Assembly (NCBI GenBank): GCA_947258975.1 | Contig: CAMYKK010000036.1 | Coordinates: forward strand, 1 to 57,593 | DNA length: 57,593 bases | Reading direction: 5' to 3' | DNA from: an uncultured Gammaproteobacteria bacterium | Lineage (GTDB): Bacteria; Pseudomonadota; Gammaproteobacteria; Arenicellales; JAANXG01 | In this document: positions 18,731 to 26,783 of the stretch, in pieces | Position numbering within the stretch: the first letter of the stretch is position 1 | How the letters are laid out: every line of letters begins with the position of its first letter | Translations under genes and position numbers: made by a program | Notes under the pieces: generated by a model | The model's database searches: none | Told to the model about the DNA's origin: nothing | What the model saw: the letters and a program-made list of their open reading frames with translations, nothing else

Positions 18731-21192
18731 TTGGCGCCTCCTGCATTGTTGCTGACCCCGGCACGCCGCATCGCGAGTTGGTGTTCGCCGTCGCGGTTGC
18801 GTTGATCGGATGCCGCCCGGCGGTTCGCGGCACCACAGGACGATGCCGCGGCGTCTGCGACCAAATCGGTCCGATGCCGTTCGCTCAGAAGTCCCATGGC
18901 GGCAAAGGTCTGCGTATTGTCGGTCACACAGGCGACGTACTGACGATGGGAACGCCATGACCGATCCGTCGGCCGGCCGTCGCACGGACACAGTTGCGCG
19001 ACACTGCAGCCATTCGTGTCGACGGCGTCTTGGGCATCACTGCCCGGACACATGTCCGCATAATCGGAGACCCCATCGCGGTCGCGGTCGGGTACGGGCG
19101 GTTCAGGCTCCGTCGGCTCCGACGTGTCCGCGGTTACCGGGTCGTTTGCCGCCGTATCATCCGCGGCGGCCTGCGTTTCCTCGCGGGCCGCTTGCTCAGT
19201 TTTTTCTGAGTCCTGGTCGAGCGCGGCATGACGCTTGTCATTGTTCGTCGGTATCGCCGTGGACTGCTCAACCGCGTCATCGGCTACGAGATCGCCCGGT
19301 CCCCGTTCGAGTTGAAAACCGAAATATGCAAGGATGTCCTGCAGCACTCCACCGGTTTGCACGACTTCACCAGCGGTCTGCTTGGCCACTACCGCCGGCG
19401 CGCGCGGCGGCGGATTCGATGATGCCTGGCGGAGCGCCCCCCCAACAACGGTGCCGACAGGCCCGGCGCGTGATGCGGCCACATTTGCGCCGCGTCTGGT
19501 GCCGGACGCCCGTGCGGCAGCGACCTGCGCGCGGCCTTGTCTGGCGGTGATCAACCGCGCTCTAACAAACAACCGCACTCGCTGGCGCACACAAGCGACG
19601 TAGCGGCCATGATCACGCCACGTTCCGCCCGCAACCGGGCCCGTGGCCGGACAATACTGCGCAATGCTGCAGCCGCTGGCATCGACCGGCTGTTGCCCAT
19701 CGCCTCCCGGACAGGCATCTTGATCGTTGGCAACACCGTCAGCGTCATCATCCGCGTCCGGAATATCGCCTCCGGCGTCATCGTCAGCCTCGGTGTGCAC
19801 CACCGCCACGACATCGTCCGCCGCGAACTGCATGTTGCCCATGCTGCCGCGTACCGTCACGGTGGTTTGCTCGGCCGTCGGCAGGGTCGCCAGCAGCGCG
19901 TCACCGTCAAAATTCACCAGCACGTCGGGTTTGCCGTTATGGTTGTTGTCGCCAATCAATAATGGTACGGCTGTCGCCGGCACATCGTTGGCGGTGACCG
20001 AGCTCGCCACCAACTGAGTCAATGGATAACCCGGCACCTCAATCAAACCGGTCACCGTGCCGCCGGCTTGCCCGCGATCCAGTTGTCCAGGCGCGATCTG
20101 CACCGTCGCGGGTACATAGCGCTCGGGATCGGTGTACGTGGAGACGCCAAAAATATCGACCCGGGCGCCGTTGGCGGAACTCACGAACAGGCGCCCGCGG
20201 GTGTCCATGGCCAGATCCAACGGCGTGCTCAGTTTTCCCCGCGCATGACCAAATTCACTGATCAGGCCCAGTTCATTCCCATCGTGATCCAGGACCACCA
20301 CGTGCCCCTGGAATGCATCGGCGACCAGGATGCGCCCGCTGCCGTCTACCCAGATGCCGTACGGATGATTGAGCGACCGGCGCCCCAGAGCAGCGCAGAA
20401 GTTGCCGTCCAGGTCGAAACGCTGGATGCGCCGATTGCCTTGATCGGCCACCAGCACCGCATCGGCGGTGACGAAGAGGCCGCCGGGTGAGCTGAACTGG
20501 CCATCGCGGTAGCCTGCCTCGCCGAAACTCCGCAACCATTCACCGTCGGGGTCATACACGTTGACCCGATGCGCGTTGGTATCGGTGACATAGGCATTGC
20601 CGGTTGCCGGGTCGAAGGCGATGTCCCCGGGTTGCATGAACTCACCGTCACCCTGCCCGAGCATGAACAGCGGCTCCCAGTCGCGCGCGTAGACCGTCAC
20701 GTTGCCGGCGGTTTTATCACCGACATAGATGCGGCCCTGGCCGTCCACGGCGACGCTGTTGGGAAAACCCAGATCCCGCTGCTCATGCGCCACCCGGCCG
20801 TCGACGTCGCGCACCACAATGCGGCCCTTTACCGGATCGGCGATATAGATCTGGTCATCGGCATCCACCGCCAGGCGCGCCGGGGAATTGAAGGACACCC
20901 GATAACTGCGCAGAAACGTGACTGGCGGCGCCGATGGGATGGCGCCGGCCGCGGGGCAAGTGGCAGCGCGGGCCACCGGACCAAAAAAACTCGACACCGC
21001 GAGGCAAAGCAGAAAAAACAGGCGAGCAACGAGGACCACCGGGAGCCGATGTATACCGCCGCGATGGACGGTGGCGTGGACCGGCCATAATGTGCGGGAG
21101 CGGCCCACCAACCTTCCCTTCCCGGAAGCGTGGGCCGCATTCCGCATCACTGCCGACAGCGGCTTTGGGACACCTTCATTATAGCGCGACAT
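18727..21192 (-). CDS. NHL-repeat beta-propeller protein with two thrombospondin-3-like calcium modules
   Basis: About 821 residues. A hydrophobic signal (LFFLLCLAVSSFFGPVARA) ends near residue 77. Six NHL-type blades follow at ~90-360, each with motifs like IYIADPVKGRI, IYVGDKTAGNV, AYVTDTNAHRV and RIQRFDLDGN. Two Asp-rich TSP3-like calcium loops follow (DADDDADGVANDQDACPG and DRDRDGVSDYADMCPG). Each is followed by a matching cysteine-containing block (CSIAQYCP or CSVAQLCP, WRxH, YVACV), so the TSP3 unit is duplicated. The start is uncertain. The ATG at 21192 has AGGTGGG upstream but gives a long n-region. The stop overlaps the ATG of the 13-haem cytochrome, so the two are co-translated. NHL proteins recur with cytochromes elsewhere in this window. 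A scaffold or docking role is inference. Confidence 0.85.
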   Translation of the reverse strand: MSRYNEGVPKPLSAVMRNAAHASGKGRLVGRSRTLWPVHATVHRGGIHRLPVVLVARLFFLLCLAVSSFFGPVARAATCPAAGAIPSAPPVTFLRSYRVSFNSPARLAVDADDQIYIADPVKGRIVVRDVDGRVAHEQRDLGFPNSVAVDGQGRIYVGDKTAGNVTVYARDWEPLFMLGQGDGEFMQPGDIAFDPATGNAYVTDTNAHRVNVYDPDGEWLRSFGEAGYRDGQFSSPGGLFVTADAVLVADQGNRRIQRFDLDGNFCAALGRRSLNHPYGIWVDGSGRILVADAFQGHVVVLDHDGNELGLISEFGHARGKLSTPLDLAMDTRGRLFVSSANGARVDIFGVSTYTDPERYVPATVQIAPGQLDRGQAGGTVTGLIEVPGYPLTQLVASSVTANDVPATAVPLLIGDNNHNGKPDVLVNFDGDALLATLPTAEQTTVTVRGSMGNMQFAADDVVAVVHTEADDDAGGDIPDADDDADGVANDQDACPGGDGQQPVDASGCSIAQYCPATGPVAGGTWRDHGRYVACVRQRVRLFVRARLITARQGRAQVAAARASGTRRGANVAASRAGPVGTVVGGALRQASSNPPPRAPAVVAKQTAGEVVQTGGVLQDILAYFGFQLERGPGDLVADDAVEQSTAIPTNNDKRHAALDQDSEKTEQAAREETQAAADDTAANDPVTADTSEPTEPEPPVPDRDRDGVSDYADMCPGSDAQDAVDTNGCSVAQLCPCDGRPTDRSWRSHRQYVACVTDNTQTFAAMGLLSERHRTDLVADAAASSCGAANRRAASDQRNRDGEHQLAMRRAGVSNNAGGAK

Positions 21193-21273
21193 CACCCACC
21201 TGCTTGTTTGTTCTGCATAATCCGTTCGTATCTACAGTATGGTTCAGAGAGCCCGTTTCTCAAGCCAGACTGT

Positions 21274-21287
21274 ATGATTTATGTCAT
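21274..21287. promoter_or_regulatory. Possible degenerate FNR/Dnr-type site
   Basis: ATGATTTATGTCAT has the TGAT-N4-RTCA architecture of FNR-family operators but departs from TTGAT-N4-ATCAA at three positions. It lies about 80-90 bases upstream of the first gene of the cytochrome/System II operon. That is a sensible place for control, but the match is weak. Confidence 0.35.
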
Positions 21288-21463
21288 GTTTTCCAGGGCG
21301 GTGAGCCGGCTCCGGGAATGCGGGCGGGACGTGGAAACGCAGGCCTGGGAGGGAGACGTCACAAATAATTCAGCGATAAAGTCACCGACTTTGAAGTGAT
21401 ATCTCACACGTTTAAAACGAGCGGCCTACGCTGCGCAGGGACGGGCACGCGCGATGGTTCTGT

Positions 21464-21488
21464 TCGCGGCTATAAGCCGCTCCCACGA
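21464..21488 (-). repeat. REP-like half element
   Basis: TCGCGGCTATAAGCCGCTCCCACGA is the reverse complement of the GTGGGAGCGGCTT..AGCCGCGA part of the repeat family. The second palindrome (GTGACA..TGTCAC) is absent here. Confidence 0.65.
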
Positions 21489-21567
21489 GAGCTTGACGTC
21501 AGCCAGGGGGGCTCCAAGAATGATCAGTGCATGTGAGCGGTGTTGATAATGTGGATGGACGCATAAG

Positions 21568-22800
21568 ATGGTTGCTGACAAAACGCGAGCGGATAACGGA
21601 CCTTTGTCATTCAAGAAAAGGCTGCTGTTCCACGCCGTTCCTTACTTGGCCCTGCTGATCATCTTGTTGGCAATCGAAGGATATGTTCGCGTGTCACTGC
21701 CATCGATACCGAGCATCCAGGTCTACGTTACCGGCAACACCCATGGCGACAGCGATGAAGGTGCGCAAACATTCGAAGGCGATCCCCTGCTCGGTTGGCG
21801 ACTGAAGTCCAATCTCGAGAATCAGTGGTGGGAGTTCACGACCTTTGACACCAATGGCCAACATCTTCGGCATCCTGGTGACATCAAAGTCAAAGCCCCG
21901 GATGTCCTGCGCATCGTCTGCCTTGGTGATTCCGTGACCTTCGGCTATCGCGTGCCGGTGAGCTGGAAACAGAATCCCTTGAAATTCAACGACAATGACC
22001 TGCCCTATCCACGGTTACTCGAACACAGGATCAACAACGAGGTGATGGGCATCAAGGCCGAAGTCATCGCCATGGCGGTGCCGGGGTATAGCAGCCACCA
22101 GGGACTGGCCTGGTTGCAACGAGACATCGAATGGCTGCGGCCTGATATCGTGACCGTCAACTTCGGCTGGAACGACAGCGATTACCGGCCGGCCGCGGAT
22201 AAGGAAACTTTAACCACCAGACGGATTCAAGTGTTTCTTCGCTGGCTGAGCGCGCATAGCCAAGCAGTTGTCCACGCGGCACGCTGGTTACGAAAGATGC
22301 AACCCGGGCGCCGCATCGCCAAGCCCGTCACTCTGGGCCACCGCGTGGCCGGCGACGATTATGTTGCCAACATGTTGGAAATCGCGCGCGTCGCCAAGAC
22401 CCATGGCGCCAAACCACTCATCATTGCGCAGGTCTACCAAAACGCGAATGCCAATCCACCCCAAGCCAAGGCCATCGGTGCCAACCGCGTGAAGTTGACG
22501 GCCGCAGCGGAGCAGGCGGGAATTCCGTTCCTAAACAACGTAAAACTCACCGAGGCCGCCGCTCCGGCCAATCGACATTTGTTCGGCGAACTCATCCATC
22601 CTGACAGTCAAGGGCACAAGAGGATGGCCGATGATCTATTTGATTTTCTGATCAAATTTCGCGGGTGGGACCAGGAACGACGGATGACGGTAACGGGGTC
22701 GGGAGATATCGGCGCCCCCCTGCGTCATGTCACGTTGCGGGCCAGCATCGTCCCGCCTTGTTCGTCGTGCTGTTCGGTGTGTTCCCGGGCCGGCAGGTAG
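21568..22800 (+). CDS. Membrane-anchored SGNH/GDSL-family hydrolase
   Basis: A 410-residue protein with one N-terminal membrane anchor (residues ~23-40, VPYLALLIILLAIEGYV). Block I is GDSVTFG (120-126, nucleophile Ser122), block III is GWNDSD (Asn202), and block V is ELIHPDSQGH with His344. The usual DxxH is ExxH here (Glu341). SGNH enzymes are esterases or O-acetyl transferases/deacetylases, often acting on envelope polysaccharide. The glycosyltransferase genes nearby fit that. The last 25 residues (76 bases) overlap the 3' end of the convergent gtrB-like gene. The Cys-rich end looks non-conserved, so the reading frame probably extends into a neighbour that arrived or lost its terminator. 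Confidence 0.82.
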   Translation: MVADKTRADNGPLSFKKRLLFHAVPYLALLIILLAIEGYVRVSLPSIPSIQVYVTGNTHGDSDEGAQTFEGDPLLGWRLKSNLENQWWEFTTFDTNGQHLRHPGDIKVKAPDVLRIVCLGDSVTFGYRVPVSWKQNPLKFNDNDLPYPRLLEHRINNEVMGIKAEVIAMAVPGYSSHQGLAWLQRDIEWLRPDIVTVNFGWNDSDYRPAADKETLTTRRIQVFLRWLSAHSQAVVHAARWLRKMQPGRRIAKPVTLGHRVAGDDYVANMLEIARVAKTHGAKPLIIAQVYQNANANPPQAKAIGANRVKLTAAAEQAGIPFLNNVKLTEAAAPANRHLFGELIHPDSQGHKRMADDLFDFLIKFRGWDQERRMTVTGSGDIGAPLRHVTLRASIVPPCSSCCSVCSRAGR

Positions 22801-23771
22801 CGATTCACGAAATAAAGCGGGCGCCTTTTGGTTTCATCGAACATCCGGCCCAGGTACTCTCCGATAATCCCCAGGCTCATGAGCTGCACACCGCCCAAGA
22901 ACAGTATGACAACCATCAGTGTGGGAAATCCTTGCACGGGGTCTCCATAAACCAACGTCTTGTAGATAAAGTAGAACGCATAAATAAACGCCATGACCGC
23001 GGTGGTGAGACCCACATAGGTGGCGATCTTGAGAGGCAGTATCGAAAAGGACGTGATTCCCTCGATGGCAAAATTCCATAAGCTCCAGTAATTCCATTTG
23101 CTTTCACCGGCGCGGCGCGGTTCCCGCCGGTAAGGCACCGCCTTGCTTGGATAGCCGATCCAGGAGAACAGGCCCTTCATAAACCGGTGCTGCTCACGGA
23201 GCGTGTTGAGCGAATCCACGGCGCGGCGGCTCAGTAACCGGAAATCGCCGGTATCCTCGGGAATGCGCACATTGCTGACGCGCTGAATCAGCCGATAAAA
23301 CCAGTGAGCGGTCGTTTTCTTGACGGCGGTATCACCGTCGCGGTCCGTCCGCTGCGCGTAAACATTGTCATAACCCGCCTCCCACTGCTCGATCAACGCG
23401 GGAATCAACTCGGGCGGATCTTGCAGGTCGGCATCGATGACAATCACGGCATCACCTTTGGCATGATCCAAACCCGCCGACATCGCGATCTCCTTGCCAT
23501 AATTGCGGCTGAGATCGATAACCGCCACGCGTGGATCCGCATCGCGCAATGCAAACATCAATGCGAGGGTGTTGTCCGTGCTGCCGTCGTTGATAAATAC
23601 GATCTCGCTGGAATGATTGAAACCGTCCAGCACTGCAGACAATCGCCGATGGAACTCCGGAAGCACTTCGTGCTCATTGTAGGACGGCACGACAATAGAA
23701 ATGAAAGGACCGTCAGCTGCGGCGCTGGCCACTCGGTTGTCGCGCTCATTGTTCACCGTACCAATCCTCAT
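22725..23771 (-). CDS. gtrB: GtrB/DPM1-like polyprenyl-phosphate glycosyltransferase (GT2)
   Basis: A 348-residue protein. The GT2 fold shows VPSYNE (28-33), NDGSTD (61-66) and DADLQDPPE (113-121), the nucleotide-sugar and metal site. Two C-terminal membrane helices (near ATYVGLTTAVMAFIYAFYF and LMVVILFLGGVQLMSLGIIG) follow. The family transfers a sugar from UDP/GDP-sugar to undecaprenyl phosphate at the inner face of the inner membrane. The ATG at 23771 is preferred over a GTG eight codons upstream. A GtrA-like flippase gene lies divergently 180 bases away, and GT-C enzymes that use such lipid-linked sugars follow. This forms a coherent envelope-glycosylation group. Confidence 0.9.
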   Translation of the reverse strand: MRIGTVNNERDNRVASAAADGPFISIVVPSYNEHEVLPEFHRRLSAVLDGFNHSSEIVFINDGSTDNTLALMFALRDADPRVAVIDLSRNYGKEIAMSAGLDHAKGDAVIVIDADLQDPPELIPALIEQWEAGYDNVYAQRTDRDGDTAVKKTTAHWFYRLIQRVSNVRIPEDTGDFRLLSRRAVDSLNTLREQHRFMKGLFSWIGYPSKAVPYRREPRRAGESKWNYWSLWNFAIEGITSFSILPLKIATYVGLTTAVMAFIYAFYFIYKTLVYGDPVQGFPTLMVVILFLGGVQLMSLGIIGEYLGRMFDETKRRPLYFVNRYLPAREHTEQHDEQGGTMLARNVT

Positions 23772-23953
23772 GCAGCCGGGTCTGTGCGCCAACACGAGTT
23801 GCGTCGCGGCGGCATTGTCCTGGTTTAATCGTTAGACCAGCGCCCGAAACCTGAGCTATTCTAAAATGGCGCCCATCACGCCAAGCCGGTGGATAAGCTT
23901 GTTGCGCGTGGTGCTGGCTTATAAGTTTAATGCACTATTCATGTTCCAACATT

Positions 23954-24352
23954 ATGTCCTATCTGTCTATTGTTCAACAGGGTATGAGATTCGGACTCGT
24001 TGGCATTGTCGCCACCCTCACCCATGTTTTGATCTATATCGCCCTGGTAGAGGCCACGGGCACGAATCCCTCCGCTGCGAATGCGATTGCATTCGTGATT
24101 GCGTTCGCGGTGTCTTTTGTGGGTCATTTCCGTTGGACGTTTGCCACAGCTCACGGAGCAAACCGACGACCGTGGGGACGACCGCTGCTGAAATTCACTC
24201 TGGTCGCACTTTTCGGTTTCCTGCTCAATGCGCTCGCCGTGTACGTGGTCACCGACGTGGCACAAGCATCCTACCTCTACGCCACCATCTTCATGTTATT
24301 GGTTACGCCGATATCGGTGTTTCTGCTCAGCAGGCTGTGGGCATTTTCATAG
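23954..24352 (+). CDS. gtrA: GtrA-like small membrane protein (lipid-linked sugar flippase family)
   Basis: A 132-residue protein with four predicted helices. The family opening FGLVGIVATLTHV is near residues 13-25 and SFVGHFRWTF lies between helices 2 and 3. GtrA proteins are thought to move polyprenyl-phosphate-linked sugars made by GtrB across the inner membrane. An upstream ATG at 23930 is possible. The start at 23954 (MSYLSIVQQGMRFG) fits the usual family length better. Divergent neighbour of gtrB and convergent with the PMT-like gene. Confidence 0.85.
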   Translation: MSYLSIVQQGMRFGLVGIVATLTHVLIYIALVEATGTNPSAANAIAFVIAFAVSFVGHFRWTFATAHGANRRPWGRPLLKFTLVALFGFLLNALAVYVVTDVAQASYLYATIFMLLVTPISVFLLSRLWAFS

Positions 24353-24377
24353 GCCCGGGTAATCGGCCGGGCATTCG

Positions 24378-25775
24378 CTATCGCCACGTGGGAAATATTT
24401 CAAACAGGAAGTCCACGAGCCAGGTCCCCGTCGCGAAGCCGTAGGTCACCGGGCTGATGCCGACAAATCCCACCATCGCGATGACCAGGTATCCATATAC
24501 ACTGGCCCGTTGCCGCGTCAGGCCGTCCGCACGCAGCCAACCGACGTGATCGAGCCATAGCACAACCGTCACTATGGAAAACACGAACGCGGTGAAATAG
24601 TGGTACAAGAAAAGCACGCGGCCGACTTGTGACAGCGGAAGATAAGCGCCGATGAAACCGATCACGGGTAACCATAATATTGGTTTACGCTCGCGATCGG
24701 AGACTACCTTGAGGTCACAAACCCGAACCAACACCAGATTCACCAATACCACAACCAGCATGACGCTTGCGGTCCACCAAATGATTGGATTCCCGAACAG
24801 ATATAACCTGGCCTTTTCGTGCAACCAATAGAACAACGGTGCGTGCATCAATGGCCATGCCCACCACGGGCTGCTGTCTGGATGCCGCGCGGAAAGGTCG
24901 ATATTCGAGGTCAACATTTTAATTTGCGTGTCGATCATGTCCGCCAAGAAATGGCCAGTCGGCAGGCCCCACATATCGCCCGCTCCCGGCACCGTTAGCA
25001 GCGCGAAATGCAGCTGCCAACCGATTCCATAGGTCATCACGAAGCCGGCCATTATCCATAGCGACTTGCGCAGCCAATACCAAACGACCTGTTTGTCCGT
25101 GACAGCGCGCACAATCTCGACAACGATGCACGACCCAACAAGGCCAATAGCGATCAGGCCCGTGTACTTACTGCCCGCCGCCAGCGCCGCCATTGCGCCG
25201 GCAACAAAACAATAAGCCGACCGTCTGACATGTGATTGCGCGCGCAGCGCCGCCAGTATGGCCACTAGAGACAACAGCGTCGAACTGAGCAAGATACCGT
25301 CCAGAGCGATGACCCGAGTCTGCAGCAGCAACGCATTGTCCAGCAGTACGAGCAAGGTGGCGAACAATGCCGCCGGCCGCGAGCCCCCGAGCTGCAGCAT
25401 CAGTGTGTACACGATGAGCGGGAGAAATGTTCCGGCGAGCGCGGGAACAAACCGCACCGGAAACGGCGAAACATCACCGTACGGATCATCAATGGCGCGG
25501 AACTCCACACCGCCGCGATATCCCAATAACCGCGCACCACCGGCGATCAGCAATTTGGCGTGCGGCGGATGAAGATCGAATATGCGTTCGTGGCTGCAGC
25601 AATACGCATTGACGAATTTTCCGAAATGGATCTCGTCGAAGATCACGCTGTCCGGATGCGACAGCCATGCAAAATGTAAGGCCCCGCTCACCAGCAGGAC
25701 TGCGAGCAGCGCCGGGGTCCCATCTTGGACTTTTCCGATGCGGAACAACTTGCGCAAACGGCCCCTCATGATCAT
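24378..25775 (-). CDS. PMT-family (GT39) protein O-mannosyltransferase-like membrane protein
   Basis: A 465-residue polytopic protein. The first periplasmic loop carries the family's catalytic DE (Asp47-Glu48 in IFDEIHFGKF) and the DLHPPHAKLL motif (67-76). Later segments match the PMT core (RALDNALLLQTR-like region, YFTAFVFSIVTVVLW). PMT enzymes use polyprenyl-phosphate mannose to O-glycosylate secreted proteins. Bacterial relatives may use other sugars or other acceptors such as lipid A. GtrB/GtrA next door could supply the donor. The MIR domain of eukaryotic PMTs is absent, as in bacterial forms. Substrate is inference. Confidence 0.83.
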   Translation of the reverse strand: MIMRGRLRKLFRIGKVQDGTPALLAVLLVSGALHFAWLSHPDSVIFDEIHFGKFVNAYCCSHERIFDLHPPHAKLLIAGGARLLGYRGGVEFRAIDDPYGDVSPFPVRFVPALAGTFLPLIVYTLMLQLGGSRPAALFATLLVLLDNALLLQTRVIALDGILLSSTLLSLVAILAALRAQSHVRRSAYCFVAGAMAALAAGSKYTGLIAIGLVGSCIVVEIVRAVTDKQVVWYWLRKSLWIMAGFVMTYGIGWQLHFALLTVPGAGDMWGLPTGHFLADMIDTQIKMLTSNIDLSARHPDSSPWWAWPLMHAPLFYWLHEKARLYLFGNPIIWWTASVMLVVVLVNLVLVRVCDLKVVSDRERKPILWLPVIGFIGAYLPLSQVGRVLFLYHYFTAFVFSIVTVVLWLDHVGWLRADGLTRQRASVYGYLVIAMVGFVGISPVTYGFATGTWLVDFLFEIFPTWR

Positions 25776-26195
25776 TGCAACATTTTCTGTGGCACGTCGG
25801 CCTGCGTCAGTCGTTGCCGTATGTATTTGCTCATTGTCAGTGCGTCAGCTACATTGGCCATGAACAAACACACTGCGCCGGGCCAAGTGCTATGATAAGG
25901 AGCCGTAGGGTAAGAATAAGCTATCCACTGGGTTTTTTCTTGTTCTCGCTTCATGGCTTCCGCGAACATTCGAGCTCGCAACTTGGGTCCAAGCACCATG
26001 GATCTGCCGGCCGCAGTAGATCATTGAACAACCCCCAATGAATATCAATTCCAGCTGCGTTATCCCGTTCGCGAATTCGCCGTTCACTGGTATACATGTC
26101 GTTCGATCATGGCAGTGGACTTTGCGAATTGCAATTGCCCACGGCCGATCAGTAAATTACACCACCCAGCCGAACAGCGCACCGGCCACGCAACA
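25776..26195. other. Divergent intergenic region
   Basis: A 420-base gap between the PMT-like gene (minus) and the next plus-strand gene. Short ORFs show no family features. It should contain the two divergent promoters. No clear palindrome or repeat was seen. Confidence 0.4.
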
Positions 26196-26783
26196 ATGAC
26201 GAGAGCGAAAGAGCCCACGCTGATTTATTTTATCGAGGCTGTATTCTTGGTCTTGTTAATATTCATCGTAGGGAGCATCGCTTACTATTTCATCACCAAA
26301 CCAGAGACCATTGCATCAAGACAACCAGTAGTCTTTCCCGATTTCATTGAAGCACAAGAATTGGCGGTCATTCGCAAATCGGATGCCGTCAGAATAGATA
26401 TCCAGAACACGGAACACTTCGAAAATGGTGTCTGGTCCAGTGACGATCATCTGTTTGTCCACAATGTCTCCGCAAACGATTCCCTGTCGTTGTCTTTGCC
26501 GGTCTCTGAAGAATCGAATTATCAGATTGTGATTCACCTAAGCAGATCGTATGACTACGGAGAGTGGACGATCAAGGTCAATGACGTTCCAGTAAAAAAA
26601 GTCGACTTGTTCAGTAGGCTGGTAGAACCTGCGGAACCCGTCGACCTCGGCACGCACCGTCTCGCGCCATCAAAGAGCACCCTGCGATTCGAGGTCGTTG
26701 GGCACAATGCGCAGGCAAAACCGCCCTATTACCAACTTGGAATAGATGGAGTGGCGATAAAACGAGTGAATGAAACTCCGTAA
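26196..26783 (+). CDS. Membrane-anchored beta-sandwich protein, unknown function
   Basis: The start at 26196 (MTRAKEPTL) puts a membrane anchor at residues ~13-34 (AVFLVLLIFIVGSIAYYFI), giving a 195-residue protein. The periplasmic part is strand-rich. Its last ~70 residues (SYDYGEWTIKVNDV, DLGTHRLAPSKSTLRFEVVGHN, YYQLGIDGVAI) resemble the carbohydrate-binding-like beta-sandwich found at the ends of some glycoside hydrolase-associated proteins. Its 3' end overlaps the next gene by 14 bases, so it is co-transcribed with a GT-C-type membrane protein. An accessory role in surface-glycan synthesis is inference. Base composition is more AT-rich than the flanks. Confidence 0.65.
   Translation: MTRAKEPTLIYFIEAVFLVLLIFIVGSIAYYFITKPETIASRQPVVFPDFIEAQELAVIRKSDAVRIDIQNTEHFENGVWSSDDHLFVHNVSANDSLSLSLPVSEESNYQIVIHLSRSYDYGEWTIKVNDVPVKKVDLFSRLVEPAEPVDLGTHRLAPSKSTLRFEVVGHNAQAKPPYYQLGIDGVAIKRVNETP

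Larger units (their letters stand above)
21196..21567. other. Divergent intergenic region between the cytochrome operon and the SGNH gene
   Basis: The 372-base gap between divergent genes must hold both promoters. It contains a degenerate FNR-type palindrome (21274-21287) and a REP-like half element (21464-21488). No gene is supported in it. Confidence 0.6.

Noticed and set aside
18731-18991. N-terminal extension of the 13-haem cytochrome to 18991
   Set aside because: It overlaps the upstream gene in another frame. The AGGAGG-preceded ATG at 18730 with a signal peptide is far better.
25772-25999. 75-residue minus-strand ORF next to the PMT gene
   Set aside because: No recognisable features and it overlaps the 5' end of the PMT gene.
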